A stretch of DNA of 64,000 nucleotides from an uncultured Lachnospiraceae bacterium (GCA_934292725.1 CAKQXY010000003.1:62001-126000), one strand, 5' to 3'. Shown: positions 36,212 through 44,980, counted from the first letter of the stretch. Translations and numbers: made by a program. Notes: a model not told the origin generated them from the sequence alone.

Positions 36212-36240
36212 AGTATAGCAAGTTTTTTCCTGTTATGCAA
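36212..36240 (-). promoter_or_regulatory. Sigma-A promoter of GH125-GH3 unit
   Basis: Minus-strand TTGCAT (36235-36240), 17-bp spacer, TATACT (36212-36217). It lies about 70 bp before the GH125 ATG. Confidence 0.72.
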
Positions 36241-36286
36241 CAACATTTTGTTCATTTTCTTTGGCTTTTTTTATTAACTTAATGTA

Positions 36287-36311
36287 CTTTGTTTACAAAA
36301 TGTTACCAAAG
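36287..36311. promoter_or_regulatory. Candidate LacI-family operator between GH125 and its regulator
   Basis: CTTTGTTTAC (36287-36296) and GTTACCAAAG (36302-36311) form imperfect inverted arms (8 of 10 positions) around AAAAT. It lies between the two divergent promoters, upstream of the GH125 -35 and just upstream of the regulator -35. Binding by the adjacent LacI protein is inference. Confidence 0.4.
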
Positions 36312-36335
36312 CAGTTGAATTTTTTTTGAAAATGA

Positions 36336-36364
36336 ATTACAATAACATACAAGAGTTATATAAT
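36336..36364 (+). promoter_or_regulatory. Promoter of LacI-family regulator
   Basis: ATTACA (36336-36341), 17-bp spacer, TATAAT (36359-36364), with a consensus -10 and a moderate -35, about 67 bp before the ATG. Confidence 0.6.
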
Positions 36365-36431
36365 CTTTTTAATTCCTGTTTATTCGCTTTAATGTTTCAC
36401 GTTATATAAAAACAAAGAAAGGATTATTTCT

Positions 36432-37481
36432 ATGAAAAAAGTTACTTATCAGCAAGTTGCCGATGCGCTTAATATCTCAAGAGTAACAGTATGGAAAGCT
36501 GTCAATGATAAACCAGGCATTGCTCCTGATACAAAACGCAGCATTCTGCAAAAAGCTGTTGAGATGGGATACCCTATTTCGATAGCCGATTCAAAGGATA
36601 TTAATGTCGTGACAGCGCCGCCAAAAGCGTCCTCACCTAGTATCAAAAACTGTAATGTGGCCGTTGTAGTATCACGACCAGAAACATCTACTTTCTGGAT
36701 GAACATTATTCACCATCAGGCTATAGCGCTTGCAAGTCATGAAGTCAACATGATGTACGTCTATCTTCCGCCAACATACAGTGATGACTTTACACTGCCA
36801 AGTTGCCTGACTGACGGTTCTGTCAGTGGTATTATCGTAATGAATATTTATGATCCAAGGCTGTTTCTCGCATTAAACAATCTTGAACTTCCAAAGGTAT
36901 TTCTTGACTGCCCGACGAACACCAGCTTTTCATCATTAAATGGAGATCTTTTCCTGATCGAAGGACGTGCCAACACTGAGGAAATTGTAGAACGAATGAT
37001 TGTATCTGAAAAAAAGAGAATCCGTTTTATCGGAGATATCGCTTACGCTCAGACAAATAAAGAGCGCTACCTAGGCTATCTTAAAGCCATGCAGCGCCAC
37101 CAGCTTTTTATAAATGAATCGGAAAACCTTACACAGTCAATGGGACTTGACCAGTATAAGCCGCTTGTTTACGAATATTTAGATCGCATTGCAGCAAACT
37201 CTGATGCCATTGTGTGCGTAAATGACCACATTGCTTCTCTTGTTCTTGCATACTGTCAGGAACATAATATTCGTGTTCCTGAGGATTTATACGTCTCTGG
37301 CTTTGATGACAATCACGAATTTAATAACAGAATTACACTTACAAGCGTACACGTAAATACAGAGCACATCGGAACGCACCTAGCAAACCGAATAGTTTAT
37401 CGTTTGATGCACCCTGAAGACGACTATGAATATACGTATATTCGCAGCCGCACCATTTACAGAGAATCTACGAACGATTAA
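36432..37481 (+). CDS. LacI family transcriptional regulator of the glycan island
   Basis: LacI/GalR family regulator, 349 aa. The N-terminal helix-turn-helix is YQQVADALNISRVTVWKAVNDKPGI with hinge region following; the periplasmic-binding-protein-like ligand domain spans residues 75-345 (SGIIVMNIYDPRLF, KRIRFIGDIAYAQTNKERYLGY, DAIVCVNDHIASLVLAY, VSGFDDNHEFN). The HTH position 16-18 SRVTVWKA departs from the usual SxxTVSRxLN. The ATG has AAAGG upstream. Divergent from GH125-GH3, so it most likely senses a mannose-containing sugar and controls the island. Confidence 0.9.
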   Translation: MKKVTYQQVADALNISRVTVWKAVNDKPGIAPDTKRSILQKAVEMGYPISIADSKDINVVTAPPKASSPSIKNCNVAVVVSRPETSTFWMNIIHHQAIALASHEVNMMYVYLPPTYSDDFTLPSCLTDGSVSGIIVMNIYDPRLFLALNNLELPKVFLDCPTNTSFSSLNGDLFLIEGRANTEEIVERMIVSEKKRIRFIGDIAYAQTNKERYLGYLKAMQRHQLFINESENLTQSMGLDQYKPLVYEYLDRIAANSDAIVCVNDHIASLVLAYCQEHNIRVPEDLYVSGFDDNHEFNNRITLTSVHVNTEHIGTHLANRIVYRLMHPEDDYEYTYIRSRTIYRESTND

Positions 37482-37490
37482 AAAATAAGA

Positions 37491-37527
37491 GGCAGGCTGC
37501 CTTTCGCAGCCTGCCCTTTTATTTTTT
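37491..37527 (+). terminator. Terminator after LacI regulator
   Basis: Perfect 10-bp arms GGCAGGCTGC (37491-37500) and GCAGCCTGCC (37506-37515) with a 5-base loop, then CTTTTATTTTTTT. The opposite strand carries an A/T-rich flank too, so it may also serve the convergent kinase-like gene. Confidence 0.92.
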
Positions 37528-38165
37528 TACTTTCCTGCTCGATTTCTCTCACGAAGCTTGATAACCTCTAAAATTGCATCTACTGTACCCTCTGGTCCAA
37601 GTACGCTACTGTTTAAGCAGACATCATAGCTGCGAGCATCGCCCCACTTCTTACTTGTATAATAATTGTAATAGTTAGAACGCTTCTTATCTGTCTTAAC
37701 AATGATATCCTTTGCCTTATCCGGTGTCTTATCATACAGCTTAGAAATGTACTTGATCTTCTCGTCCATGTTTCCGGAGATAAATACGCTTAACACATTT
37801 GGATACTCTGCCAGTGCATAATCTGCACAGCGTCCTACAATTACGCAGCTCTCTGTGTCAGCTAAATGCTTGATTGTGTCAAACTGTGCCAGAAAAACCT
37901 TGTGATTTAACGGCATATCAATGAAGGATGATGTAGAATATCCCATTGAATAGCTGTCCATTACAAGAGAATAAAGAAAACTGCTGGTTGGCTTCTCATC
38001 GTGACTCTCGAAAATTTCCTCGCACAGTCCGCTCTTCTTCGCCGCCAGTGTCAGCAATTCCTTATCGTAACACTTAATATTCAATTTTTCCGCAAGACGA
38101 TTTCCGATCAATCTTCCGCCGCTTCCGCACTCTCTGCCTATTGTGATCACTAAATTACCTGTCAT
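37527..38165 (-). CDS. Cytidylate kinase-like family protein
   Basis: Cytidylate-kinase-like P-loop protein (212 aa) of the kind frequent in Clostridia. The nucleotide-binding segment is VITIGRECGSGGRLIGNRLAEKL, where the P-loop has GRECGSGG instead of a standard GxxxxGKS/T; SCVIVGRCADYAL and the C-terminal KKWGDARSYDVCLNSSVLG (conserved nucleoside-kinase end) follow. ATG at 38165 has AAAGGAGTG upstream, preferred over a start 16 codons earlier. True CMP kinase activity is unproven because a canonical cmk normally exists elsewhere. Confidence 0.85.
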   Translation of the reverse strand: MTGNLVITIGRECGSGGRLIGNRLAEKLNIKCYDKELLTLAAKKSGLCEEIFESHDEKPTSSFLYSLVMDSYSMGYSTSSFIDMPLNHKVFLAQFDTIKHLADTESCVIVGRCADYALAEYPNVLSVFISGNMDEKIKYISKLYDKTPDKAKDIIVKTDKKRSNYYNYYTSKKWGDARSYDVCLNSSVLGPEGTVDAILEVIKLRERNRAGK

Positions 38166-38263
38166 AATGCTCACTCCTTTCAACTTCCAAAATCTTATGA
38201 TGGTATTATACAATATTTCAGATGAAAATGCAACTTTTTTCGTACAATTCTTTTAAGTGCGTA

Positions 38264-38935
38264 TCACTCTGCAAAAAAGCCATTCAGATAATCAAATGTT
38301 TTCTCAAAGCATCTCCATATGTTTGTCTTCTGCGCAATCAAGTAGCAGATTTGAGCAAGTGCTACACCTCCAACAACATCCAAAATCACATGTTGTCTTG
38401 TAGTAAGTGTCGAGGCAAATACCGCCACGGCAATCAAAAAAGACATCACCTTATACCATTTTGGAATTTTTCTGTCACTTATAATACCTATAAAGCAAAA
38501 CCAGCTGACAAGGCAGTGAATGGATGGAAAAAGATTTGTTGGCGCATCGATTTTGTAAAGAAAACGAATGGCATCATTAAAAATCCCATTTCCTTCTACA
38601 ACAGGACGTACCAGTGTAGTCGGATAAAATACAAAAAACACCAGACACACAATTCGTGACAAAAAATCTGCGACAAAAAAACGGTAGGCATATTCTCTGC
38701 TTCTTCTGTAAATCAAAATATAATTGACAATCCAAAAAATATAACAGCCAAAGTAAATCACTATCGTCCACGGTATCAGCGGAATCTGCATATCAAGTGG
38801 GATAGCAAGACTATGAAGATTCCAGTTTCGTGTCAGCGCATTGCAGCCGCTATATACAGCAAAATTACACAGCAATGCCATAATAAGCGGTACAAATCCC
38901 CACGGTGAAAAGATTTTTGCAATTATTTTCTTCAT
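38264..38935 (-). CDS. PAP2 superfamily membrane phosphatase
   Basis: Integral membrane protein of 223 aa with about six segments and PAP2/type 2 phosphatidic acid phosphatase motifs: FPSIHCLVSWF (PSxH) and STLTTRQHVILDVVGG, matching the SRxxxxxHxxxD motif with Thr in place of Ser. The first KxxxxxxRP motif is probably TLVRP. It may dephosphorylate undecaprenyl diphosphate or a phospholipid, or be an inositol phosphoceramide-synthase-like relative. It follows RluD by 20 bp in the same direction. Confidence 0.82.
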   Translation of the reverse strand: MKKIIAKIFSPWGFVPLIMALLCNFAVYSGCNALTRNWNLHSLAIPLDMQIPLIPWTIVIYFGCYIFWIVNYILIYRRSREYAYRFFVADFLSRIVCLVFFVFYPTTLVRPVVEGNGIFNDAIRFLYKIDAPTNLFPSIHCLVSWFCFIGIISDRKIPKWYKVMSFLIAVAVFASTLTTRQHVILDVVGGVALAQICYLIAQKTNIWRCFEKTFDYLNGFFAE

Positions 38936-38955
38936 ACTTTTTGTCCTTTTATTTT

Positions 38956-39882
38956 TTATCCCGCGAATGATTGGCGAAGCTTTCTCAGAAGATCTTCAAA
39001 GTAATCAGGAAGCGGTGCCTGAAACTCCATATATTTCCCTGTAGACGGATGAATAAAACCTAACACATACGCATGCAATGTCTGTCCCTGAAGCTGATAT
39101 GGGCATTTTGCTGGCCCGTAAAGGGCATCTCCTAACAGCGGATGACCAATAGATGCCATATGGACTCTAATCTGATGTGTACGGCCAGTCTCAAGACGGC
39201 ACTCTATCCATGTAAAGCGCCCAAATCTCTCCAATACCTTATAGTGCGTTACTGCATTTTTTCCGTTTTTATGATTGATTGCCATGCGCTTTCTATTATT
39301 GGGATCACGGCCAATTGGTGCGTCAATCACTCCCTCGTCTTCTTTTAAATTGCCGTGGACAATGGCATAGTAACGTCTTGTGATTGAATGCTCCTTTAGC
39401 TGCGCTGCAATGCAGTTGTGCGATGCGTCGTTTTTACAAGCAATTATAACACCTGTCGTATCCATATCGATTCTGTGAACAATTCCAGGGCGAATCACTC
39501 CATTGATTCCTGAAAGACTGTCCTTACAGTGATACAGAAGTGCATTTACAATTGTACCAGATGTATGACCTGCCGCTGGATGCACAACCATACCCTTTGG
39601 CTTATTAATTAAAATGACATCGTCATCTTCATACAAAATATCAAGAGGTATATCCTCTGCTATTACCTCAAGCGGCTGCGGCTCTGGGAGCGTGACAGAA
39701 ACTTCATCATTTTCTTTCAGCTTGATTCCGCTTTTTTTAACAGAAATACCATTTATTGATACATTTCCCTGGTCAATCAGCTTTTGCAGAAAAGAACGTG
39801 TATATTCCTCATACTGATCTGCCAAAAAACGATCCAGACGAGTATTGTCCTGCTCACTTCCTACAATCAGAAGTTCACTCAT
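38956..39882 (-). CDS. RluD-like 23S rRNA pseudouridine synthase
   Basis: RluA/RluD family pseudouridine synthase (308 aa). The N-terminal S4 domain (TRLDRFLADQYEEYTRSFLQKLIDQGNVSING) precedes the catalytic domain with the active-site HRIDMDTTGVIIACKN (catalytic Asp in HRxDxxTSG form), INKPKGMVVHPAAGH and RTHQIRVHMASIGHPLLGD. Its ATG overlaps the lspA end by eight bases, a gene pair conserved from Firmicutes to proteobacteria. Target is probably 23S rRNA helix 69 but the paralogue cannot be fixed. Confidence 0.92.
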   Translation of the reverse strand: MSELLIVGSEQDNTRLDRFLADQYEEYTRSFLQKLIDQGNVSINGISVKKSGIKLKENDEVSVTLPEPQPLEVIAEDIPLDILYEDDDVILINKPKGMVVHPAAGHTSGTIVNALLYHCKDSLSGINGVIRPGIVHRIDMDTTGVIIACKNDASHNCIAAQLKEHSITRRYYAIVHGNLKEDEGVIDAPIGRDPNNRKRMAINHKNGKNAVTHYKVLERFGRFTWIECRLETGRTHQIRVHMASIGHPLLGDALYGPAKCPYQLQGQTLHAYVLGFIHPSTGKYMEFQAPLPDYFEDLLRKLRQSFAG

Positions 39883-40390
39883 GTTTTTTTCCTGCCTTTC
39901 CTGATGGTTTTAAAAATGAAAAGTCATCATCCTGATAGCAGAAAAAGAGTGCAATTAAGAGAATGACTGTTGACACGGTAATATAACAGTCTGCCACATT
40001 AAATACCGGGAAATTGATTGGCACAAAATAAATCATATCAACTACATAGCCTCTGAATATGCGGTCAATAAGATTTCCAAGTGCTCCAGCCGTGTACGTA
40101 ACACAAAGCAGTCTAAGAATACGATATGACTTTTGATCAAGCAGTCTTACATAGCAATATGCAAATACAGCAATCATCACAGCTGTGATCAAAAAGAAAA
40201 AAATCTTTTTATCTTGAAAAATTCCAAATGCCGCGCCTCTGTTCTCTACATAGGTCAATGTAAGCACACCTGGAATTACAACAATGTCATGCAGCTTAAG
40301 CACAGACACAGTTAATGCCTTTGTGATCTGATCAAGTACAATAAGCAGTGTACATAAAAGGGCTGCAAAACCAGCTCGTTTCTTTTTCAT
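39875..40390 (-). CDS. lspA: Lipoprotein signal peptidase (SPase II)
   Basis: Aspartyl membrane protease that cleaves prolipoprotein signal peptides. At 171 aa it has four membrane segments. The two catalytic aspartates are in GALGNLIDRIFRGYVVDMIYF and FNVADCYITVS, and the conserved TYVENRGAAFGIF (ENxGAAF) near residue 50 supports the call. ATG with GAGGTG upstream. Overlaps RluD downstream and follows aroB by 9 bp. Confidence 0.95.
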   Translation of the reverse strand: MKKKRAGFAALLCTLLIVLDQITKALTVSVLKLHDIVVIPGVLTLTYVENRGAAFGIFQDKKIFFFLITAVMIAVFAYCYVRLLDQKSYRILRLLCVTYTAGALGNLIDRIFRGYVVDMIYFVPINFPVFNVADCYITVSTVILLIALFFCYQDDDFSFLKPSGKAGKKHE

Positions 40391-40399
40391 GTACTCACC

Positions 40400-41497
40400 T
40401 CACGCATCCTTACACACAAAGTCAAGCGCCTCGCGCATCTCATCCATAGTAACAGTCTTATCAACAACAGCTTCTCCAAGAGACTTTAACAAAATAAAGC
40501 GGATCTGATTGCCCTGCATCTTTTTGTCACTTTTTGTTGCTGCAAGTGCCGCCTCTTTATCCACGCCAGTTACTGTTACTGGAAGCTTAAATGATGTGAA
40601 CGCATCAAGCACAGTCTGCATCTCATCTTTTGTAAGATAACCCCGCTTCATACTAATATAAGCTGCGGCTGCTGCACCAATTGAAACGCACTCACCATGA
40701 TACAATTCTCCTGCTTTTTGCTTTTCAATTGCATGGCCAAGTGTATGACCAAAATTTAAAAGACTGCGGATTCCCTGCTCGGTCGGATCTTCCTCTACTA
40801 CCTCTCCTTTAATACGGCAGTTATGGTAATCCATCTCAATCAATGTCTCATTATCCTGGCTGCAGATTTTTTCATGGTTTATTTTCAGCCAGTCAAAAAA
40901 CTTTTTGTCGCGAATCAGACCATGCTTTACAACTTCACCCATTCCAGAAAGATAATCTCTTTCATCCATCGTAGATAATGTGGAAACATTCATATATACA
41001 AGCTTTGGCATGCAGAATGCACCAACCATATTTTTATAGCCATCAAAATCAACGCCTGTCTTTCCTCCGACACTGCTGTCTGACTGAGAAAGAAGTGTTG
41101 TCGGAATTTGTATAAATGAGATTCCTCTTAAATATGTTGCCGCTGCAAATCCAGTAATATCACCTACAACACCGCCGCCAAGCGCTGCTAAGTAATCCTT
41201 ACGGTCAAAATGAGCTTCTATCAGCTCTTTATAAATATCACAAACTACATCAAGTGTCTTATGAAGCTCTCCTGCCGGAAACTGGAAGGAAATTACCTTC
41301 GCAGATACAGGCTCTAACACCTTTCGTACCATTTCTCCATATAAATGGCTTGTGTTGGAATCCATCACGATGCAGACCTTTCTCCCCTCAAGACCAATCT
41401 GCTTTACCTTTTCTGCCAGTTTTTCAAACGCCGTCTCAAAGACGATCTCGTAAATCGGCTCATGTGCCTGATTATTGATCATTAAACTTTTTGACAT
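40400..41497 (-). CDS. aroB: 3-dehydroquinate synthase
   Basis: Second enzyme of the shikimate pathway: NAD- and zinc-dependent conversion of DAHP to 3-dehydroquinate (365 aa). The NAD-binding LAALGGGVVGDITGFAAATYLRG, the IPTTLLSQSDSSVGGKTGVD segment, and zinc ligands Glu in GMGEVVKHGLI, His in NFGHTLGHAIE and His in YHGECVSIG are all visible. ATG at 41497 with GAGAGGAG upstream, preferred over a start eight codons earlier. Its position between ylmH and lspA, away from other aro genes, is unusual but no other shikimate gene is in the window. Confidence 0.96.
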   Translation of the reverse strand: MSKSLMINNQAHEPIYEIVFETAFEKLAEKVKQIGLEGRKVCIVMDSNTSHLYGEMVRKVLEPVSAKVISFQFPAGELHKTLDVVCDIYKELIEAHFDRKDYLAALGGGVVGDITGFAAATYLRGISFIQIPTTLLSQSDSSVGGKTGVDFDGYKNMVGAFCMPKLVYMNVSTLSTMDERDYLSGMGEVVKHGLIRDKKFFDWLKINHEKICSQDNETLIEMDYHNCRIKGEVVEEDPTEQGIRSLLNFGHTLGHAIEKQKAGELYHGECVSIGAAAAAYISMKRGYLTKDEMQTVLDAFTSFKLPVTVTGVDKEAALAATKSDKKMQGNQIRFILLKSLGEAVVDKTVTMDEMREALDFVCKDA

Positions 41498-41513
41498 TGT
41501 ACTCCTCTCTTTC

Positions 41514-42272
41514 TTATACAAAAACTTCTACTGATGCCATAAGTCTTCCTTTTTTGGTAACGGCAGAGGTTCCCTTATAGCGAAATTTTCCAAGACCGCG
41601 CACAGAGATCAGATCATTTTCCTTCAAATTGTAAGCATTTGATGTAATCACTTTTCCGTTTACCTGTACCTTCTCCTCACTGATATAACCAGTCAGCTTA
41701 CTTCTTGACTGAGAAAATGCCAGTCCGATCACTGCATCGAGGCGTACAGATGCGATACTTCCCATGATCTCCTTTACCTGCGGCTTATAGTCAAACTCCT
41801 GCCAGTCAATCTGCCTGCACATAACACTTGTATGACGGATTCTGGTCAGAGTTTCACAAATGTAACCTGCAATCGACTCTGATACAATAAGATATGCCTG
41901 CTTATCCTGCACGATTATATCGCCTGTTTTTGTTCTTGAAATGCCAAGATTCATAAGCGCACCCAGATAGTCTCTGTGCGTCAGTTCTTCTGAAAACTTC
42001 TTCATTAACGGCTGAACCGATAATAAAGAGATAGGAGCCGGGTATTCCTCCCCAACTCCTACTGGCTTGTAAAATATAATCTTTCGTTCTGCAAGTTCAT
42101 AGCCACCACACATCTCCATAGAAACAGGCGGAAGCTTATCCTTTGAGAAAGCCAAAAACAGATTCTGCTCATTGAGCGTCAGAAAGTCGCTGCCCATCGG
42201 GTATCCTCTTCTGTCGCATGCCTCTGCCAAATCTAGCAGATGACTGCAAATCATCTGTTCTTCTTTGTTCAT
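41514..42272 (-). CDS. ylmH: YlmH-family S4 RNA-binding protein
   Basis: YlmH family protein (252 aa) that binds the ribosome or tRNA via a C-terminal S4 domain (VRLDAVIGLAFSQSRSKLTGYISEEKVQVNGKVI). The N-terminal domain with the EEYPAPISLLSVQP and LTHRDYLGALMNLGISRTKTGDI segments is typical. Recently YlmH homologues have been linked to rescue of stalled ribosomes; a divisome link is suggested by gene order. Its ATG lies 4 bp after the sepF stop. Confidence 0.92.
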   Translation of the reverse strand: MNKEEQMICSHLLDLAEACDRRGYPMGSDFLTLNEQNLFLAFSKDKLPPVSMEMCGGYELAERKIIFYKPVGVGEEYPAPISLLSVQPLMKKFSEELTHRDYLGALMNLGISRTKTGDIIVQDKQAYLIVSESIAGYICETLTRIRHTSVMCRQIDWQEFDYKPQVKEIMGSIASVRLDAVIGLAFSQSRSKLTGYISEEKVQVNGKVITSNAYNLKENDLISVRGLGKFRYKGTSAVTKKGRLMASVEVFV

Positions 42273-42276
42273 CTCA

Positions 42277-42834
42277 TCACACCTTCAGACTATAAGAGCT
42301 GATATCGGTTGAATCATCGTCACCAAGAAGCTCAGTGAAATCACCAGAAAGCTCTACGTTGCTTGGTGTTGCAATGATGATCTTTTTAGAAATCTTCTGC
42401 AGATTGCCGCCCATTGTAAAGCATGCACCAGATGTAAAGTCAATTACACGCTGTGCGGTATCAAAGTTCATTGCTTCCATATTAAGCACTACGGTCTTTC
42501 CTGAAAGCAGGATCTCAGCGATATCCTTAGTATCGTTGTACTCCTTTGGAATGATCATACATACTTCTGACTGTTTCATAACACCATTCATAGAAACCAC
42601 CTTACTTGAGGTATTTTTTGCTGCCTTCTTGCGGAAGGTTGCTGTAGAAGAAGCTGGTGCAGACTCTGTCTTTGGAGTCTCCTGATCAGCCTTCTTTTCC
42701 TCAGCTGCGCTAGCTGCGGTTTCCTCCTCCTCTTCTTCGTTTTCTTCTGTCATATCCATATCGTCATAATCTCCATCGTACTCGTCGGTGGCAGAAAAAT
42801 TCATCTTATTTAAAAAACCGTCTAAAAAACCCAT
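42277..42834 (-). CDS. sepF: Cell division protein SepF
   Basis: SepF (185 aa), a membrane-anchoring partner of FtsZ. The N-terminal amphipathic helix MGFLDGFLNKM is followed by a very acidic linker (EENEEEEEETAASAAEEKK) and the SepF beta-fold (QSEVCMIIPKEYNDTKDIAEILLSGKTVVLN, FDTAQRVIDFTSGACFTMGGNLQKI). ATG at 42834 has AAGGAGAACAG upstream; the 11 codons before it are not part of the protein. Neighbours yggS and ylmH match the Firmicute arrangement. Confidence 0.95.
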   Translation of the reverse strand: MGFLDGFLNKMNFSATDEYDGDYDDMDMTEENEEEEEETAASAAEEKKADQETPKTESAPASSTATFRKKAAKNTSSKVVSMNGVMKQSEVCMIIPKEYNDTKDIAEILLSGKTVVLNMEAMNFDTAQRVIDFTSGACFTMGGNLQKISKKIIIATPSNVELSGDFTELLGDDDSTDISSYSLKV

Positions 42835-42853
42835 TACTGTTCTCCTTCTTGTG

Positions 42854-43534
42854 TTATCGTGAACCAAATATGCCAGTTCCTACCCGGACAATCGTTGCAC
42901 CTTCTTCAACAGCTACAACATAATCTCCAGTCATACCCATAGATAGCTCTCTCATTGATATATTATCAATGTTTTTACTCTGAATGTCAACTGCTAATTC
43001 ATATAATTTTTTAAAATATTTACGATTATCGTCCGCGTTCTCTACAAAAGGTGCACTTGTCATCAAACCTTTCACACGGATTCCAGGCATCTTGGAAATT
43101 TCTCTGCAGGCAGCCTCTGTTTCTTCTGTAAAAAAGCCAAACTTGCTTTCCTCTCTTGCTACATTAACCTCTAAAAGCACTGGAATCTCAATTGATTGTT
43201 TTTGTGCCTCATCTGAGATCTGCTTTGCCAGGCGAATACTGTCCACAGAATGAATCAATTCAACCTTTCCTGCGATATATTTTACCTTGTTTCGCTGCAG
43301 ATGACCAATCATATGCCATTTTATATTGTCTGGAAGCACTTCCATTTTATCACACATTTCCTGAACCTTGTTTTCCCCGAAGGTATCCTGACCAGCTTCG
43401 ATTGCCTCCTCAATTAAAGAAATCGGCTTTGTCTTGCTGACAGCAACAAGACATACATCTTTAGGATCTCTTCCAACTCTTTTGCATGCTGCTTCTATAT
43501 TGGCTTTTACCTGCTCTAGGTTTTCACTTACCAT
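42854..43534 (-). CDS. yggS: YggS/PLPBP-type pyridoxal phosphate-binding protein
   Basis: PLP homeostasis protein of the YggS/PROSC family (226 aa), a monomeric alanine-racemase-like barrel without known enzymatic activity. The PLP-binding lysine is in CLVAVSKTKPISLIEEA, and FGENKVQEMCDK, WHMIGHLQRNKVKYI and the C-terminal SMGMTGDYVVAVEEGATIVRVGTGIFG are characteristic. ATG at 43534 (AAAGGAG upstream) preferred to the TTG two codons earlier. Located between the HlyD-like gene and sepF. Confidence 0.94.
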   Translation of the reverse strand: MVSENLEQVKANIEAACKRVGRDPKDVCLVAVSKTKPISLIEEAIEAGQDTFGENKVQEMCDKMEVLPDNIKWHMIGHLQRNKVKYIAGKVELIHSVDSIRLAKQISDEAQKQSIEIPVLLEVNVAREESKFGFFTEETEAACREISKMPGIRVKGLMTSAPFVENADDNRKYFKKLYELAVDIQSKNIDNISMRELSMGMTGDYVVAVEEGATIVRVGTGIFGSR

Positions 43535-43549
43535 TTTCAATTTCTCCTT

Positions 43550-44980
43550 TTAATAGATGATCTGGTTTTCAGTTACAAGGCCTGCATTTAAAATAATGCG
43601 GTCGTAGGCGGACAATCCATAATAGGTACCCGTATTAATAATATAGTAGTTATGATCGCTCGTCTCACTTAAAATATCAATCTGGCGGAAAATACAATAT
43701 CCTCTGTTTACACTATACACACCAGTAAGCGGTGCTGATACGGCAATCAAACGACGATTGGTTGGATCAGTTGTAATTGTTTCAGATGTGCCATCCTCAC
43801 TTTTTTCCACACTAGCACCAATCAGATAATCCTCTGTCGTAAGTCCAGATGCAGAAATATAATAGCTGTTTCCCTGCTTTGCATAAATAGAAACCTTTGT
43901 AAATACAGCCTTTGCACTGCCATCAGACTGAATTACTTCCTTATATACACCTACACCTTTTTCTTCTGAATTGATAACATATTGTTCTGGCACAACAAGA
44001 AAATCCTTGCTAAGTACTGCTGACTTTGGAATCTTGTAGCCTTTAATATCATCCTCTGCAATCTTAAAATCAAGATAACGCTCCGTCAAATAGCTTGAAC
44101 CATATTTATTTAATGAAACTGTTGCCATTGAAGTGCCATCGGATGCAGTGTGAAGATAAAAACTTCCATTTACTGTTACACCAATTGATGTTAATTTTAT
44201 AGAAAGATATTTTTTATTTCGATAACGGGCAGCATCAGTGTCGCTTATTGGAAATGTAATACAAAAAGAATCATCTGAAACAAGCTTATAGGCAAAATCG
44301 CCTTTCTTTCGCTGTTCCCCATTTGCGTACACCTTCATCGAATATGACTCTTCATCGAAACATGAACGCGTCACATCTTCTGGTGAATATCCATCATATG
44401 TATCTGTTCTAAATAACACATAACCGCTTTGATCGCTCTTGACACAGTACGCATCTTCCGATGAAAAGCTGTCAAGTGCATCAGATGCTACCATCAGATA
44501 CGCATCCAGAACGGAAACCTCCAAATCATTTTTGTCCTGATACGCGAGTGAAAAATTAGAATCAAGATCATGCCGCGCTGCCTTTTCAAGCTTTGTTTTT
44601 AACGTACTGATACTTGAGGTGCTTAGTATCTGTGCACTGCTGTATTCCTTCAAGAGCGCATCAGTAATTGCACTGATATCCTGAGTCGTATAAATTGTAC
44701 TTCCAAGCGCTGTCTTTAGTCCTTCGCGAACAGAATAGTTTACATAAGCATCATTTTTCAGTGTAACAATCTGCTCATCTCTTGTGATAAAACCTTTGTA
44801 GTCAGTTGCTATTGAGTAGAGAGCTTTTTCCTGAACCTCAAAAATACTTATTTTTTCTTTCGTAAAGAAAAAATAAAGCTGAACTGCCAAATAGATGAAA
44901 ATAAAAATGAAAAGGAATCCTATTACACTGCCATGCCACCGGTTTTTGTAATGGATCACCTTATTGTTTTTGTCTGCCAT
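43550..44980 (-). CDS. HlyD-like membrane fusion-type protein
   Basis: Single-pass membrane protein of 476 aa with the cytoplasmic N-terminal KNNKVIHYKNRWHGSVIG, a membrane segment (FLFIFIFIYLAVQLYFFFTKEKI) and a long external region whose C-terminal part resembles HlyD-type barrel domains (AVLSKDFLVVPEQYVIN, VGVYKEVIQSDGSAKAVFTKVSI). It has no ABC partner nearby and sits first in the yggS-sepF-ylmH unit, as often seen in Lachnospiraceae, hinting at an envelope role linked to division. ATG with CAGGAAA upstream; the GTG ten codons earlier is an alternative. Confidence 0.78.
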   Translation of the reverse strand: MADKNNKVIHYKNRWHGSVIGFLFIFIFIYLAVQLYFFFTKEKISIFEVQEKALYSIATDYKGFITRDEQIVTLKNDAYVNYSVREGLKTALGSTIYTTQDISAITDALLKEYSSAQILSTSSISTLKTKLEKAARHDLDSNFSLAYQDKNDLEVSVLDAYLMVASDALDSFSSEDAYCVKSDQSGYVLFRTDTYDGYSPEDVTRSCFDEESYSMKVYANGEQRKKGDFAYKLVSDDSFCITFPISDTDAARYRNKKYLSIKLTSIGVTVNGSFYLHTASDGTSMATVSLNKYGSSYLTERYLDFKIAEDDIKGYKIPKSAVLSKDFLVVPEQYVINSEEKGVGVYKEVIQSDGSAKAVFTKVSIYAKQGNSYYISASGLTTEDYLIGASVEKSEDGTSETITTDPTNRRLIAVSAPLTGVYSVNRGYCIFRQIDILSETSDHNYYIINTGTYYGLSAYDRIILNAGLVTENQIIY

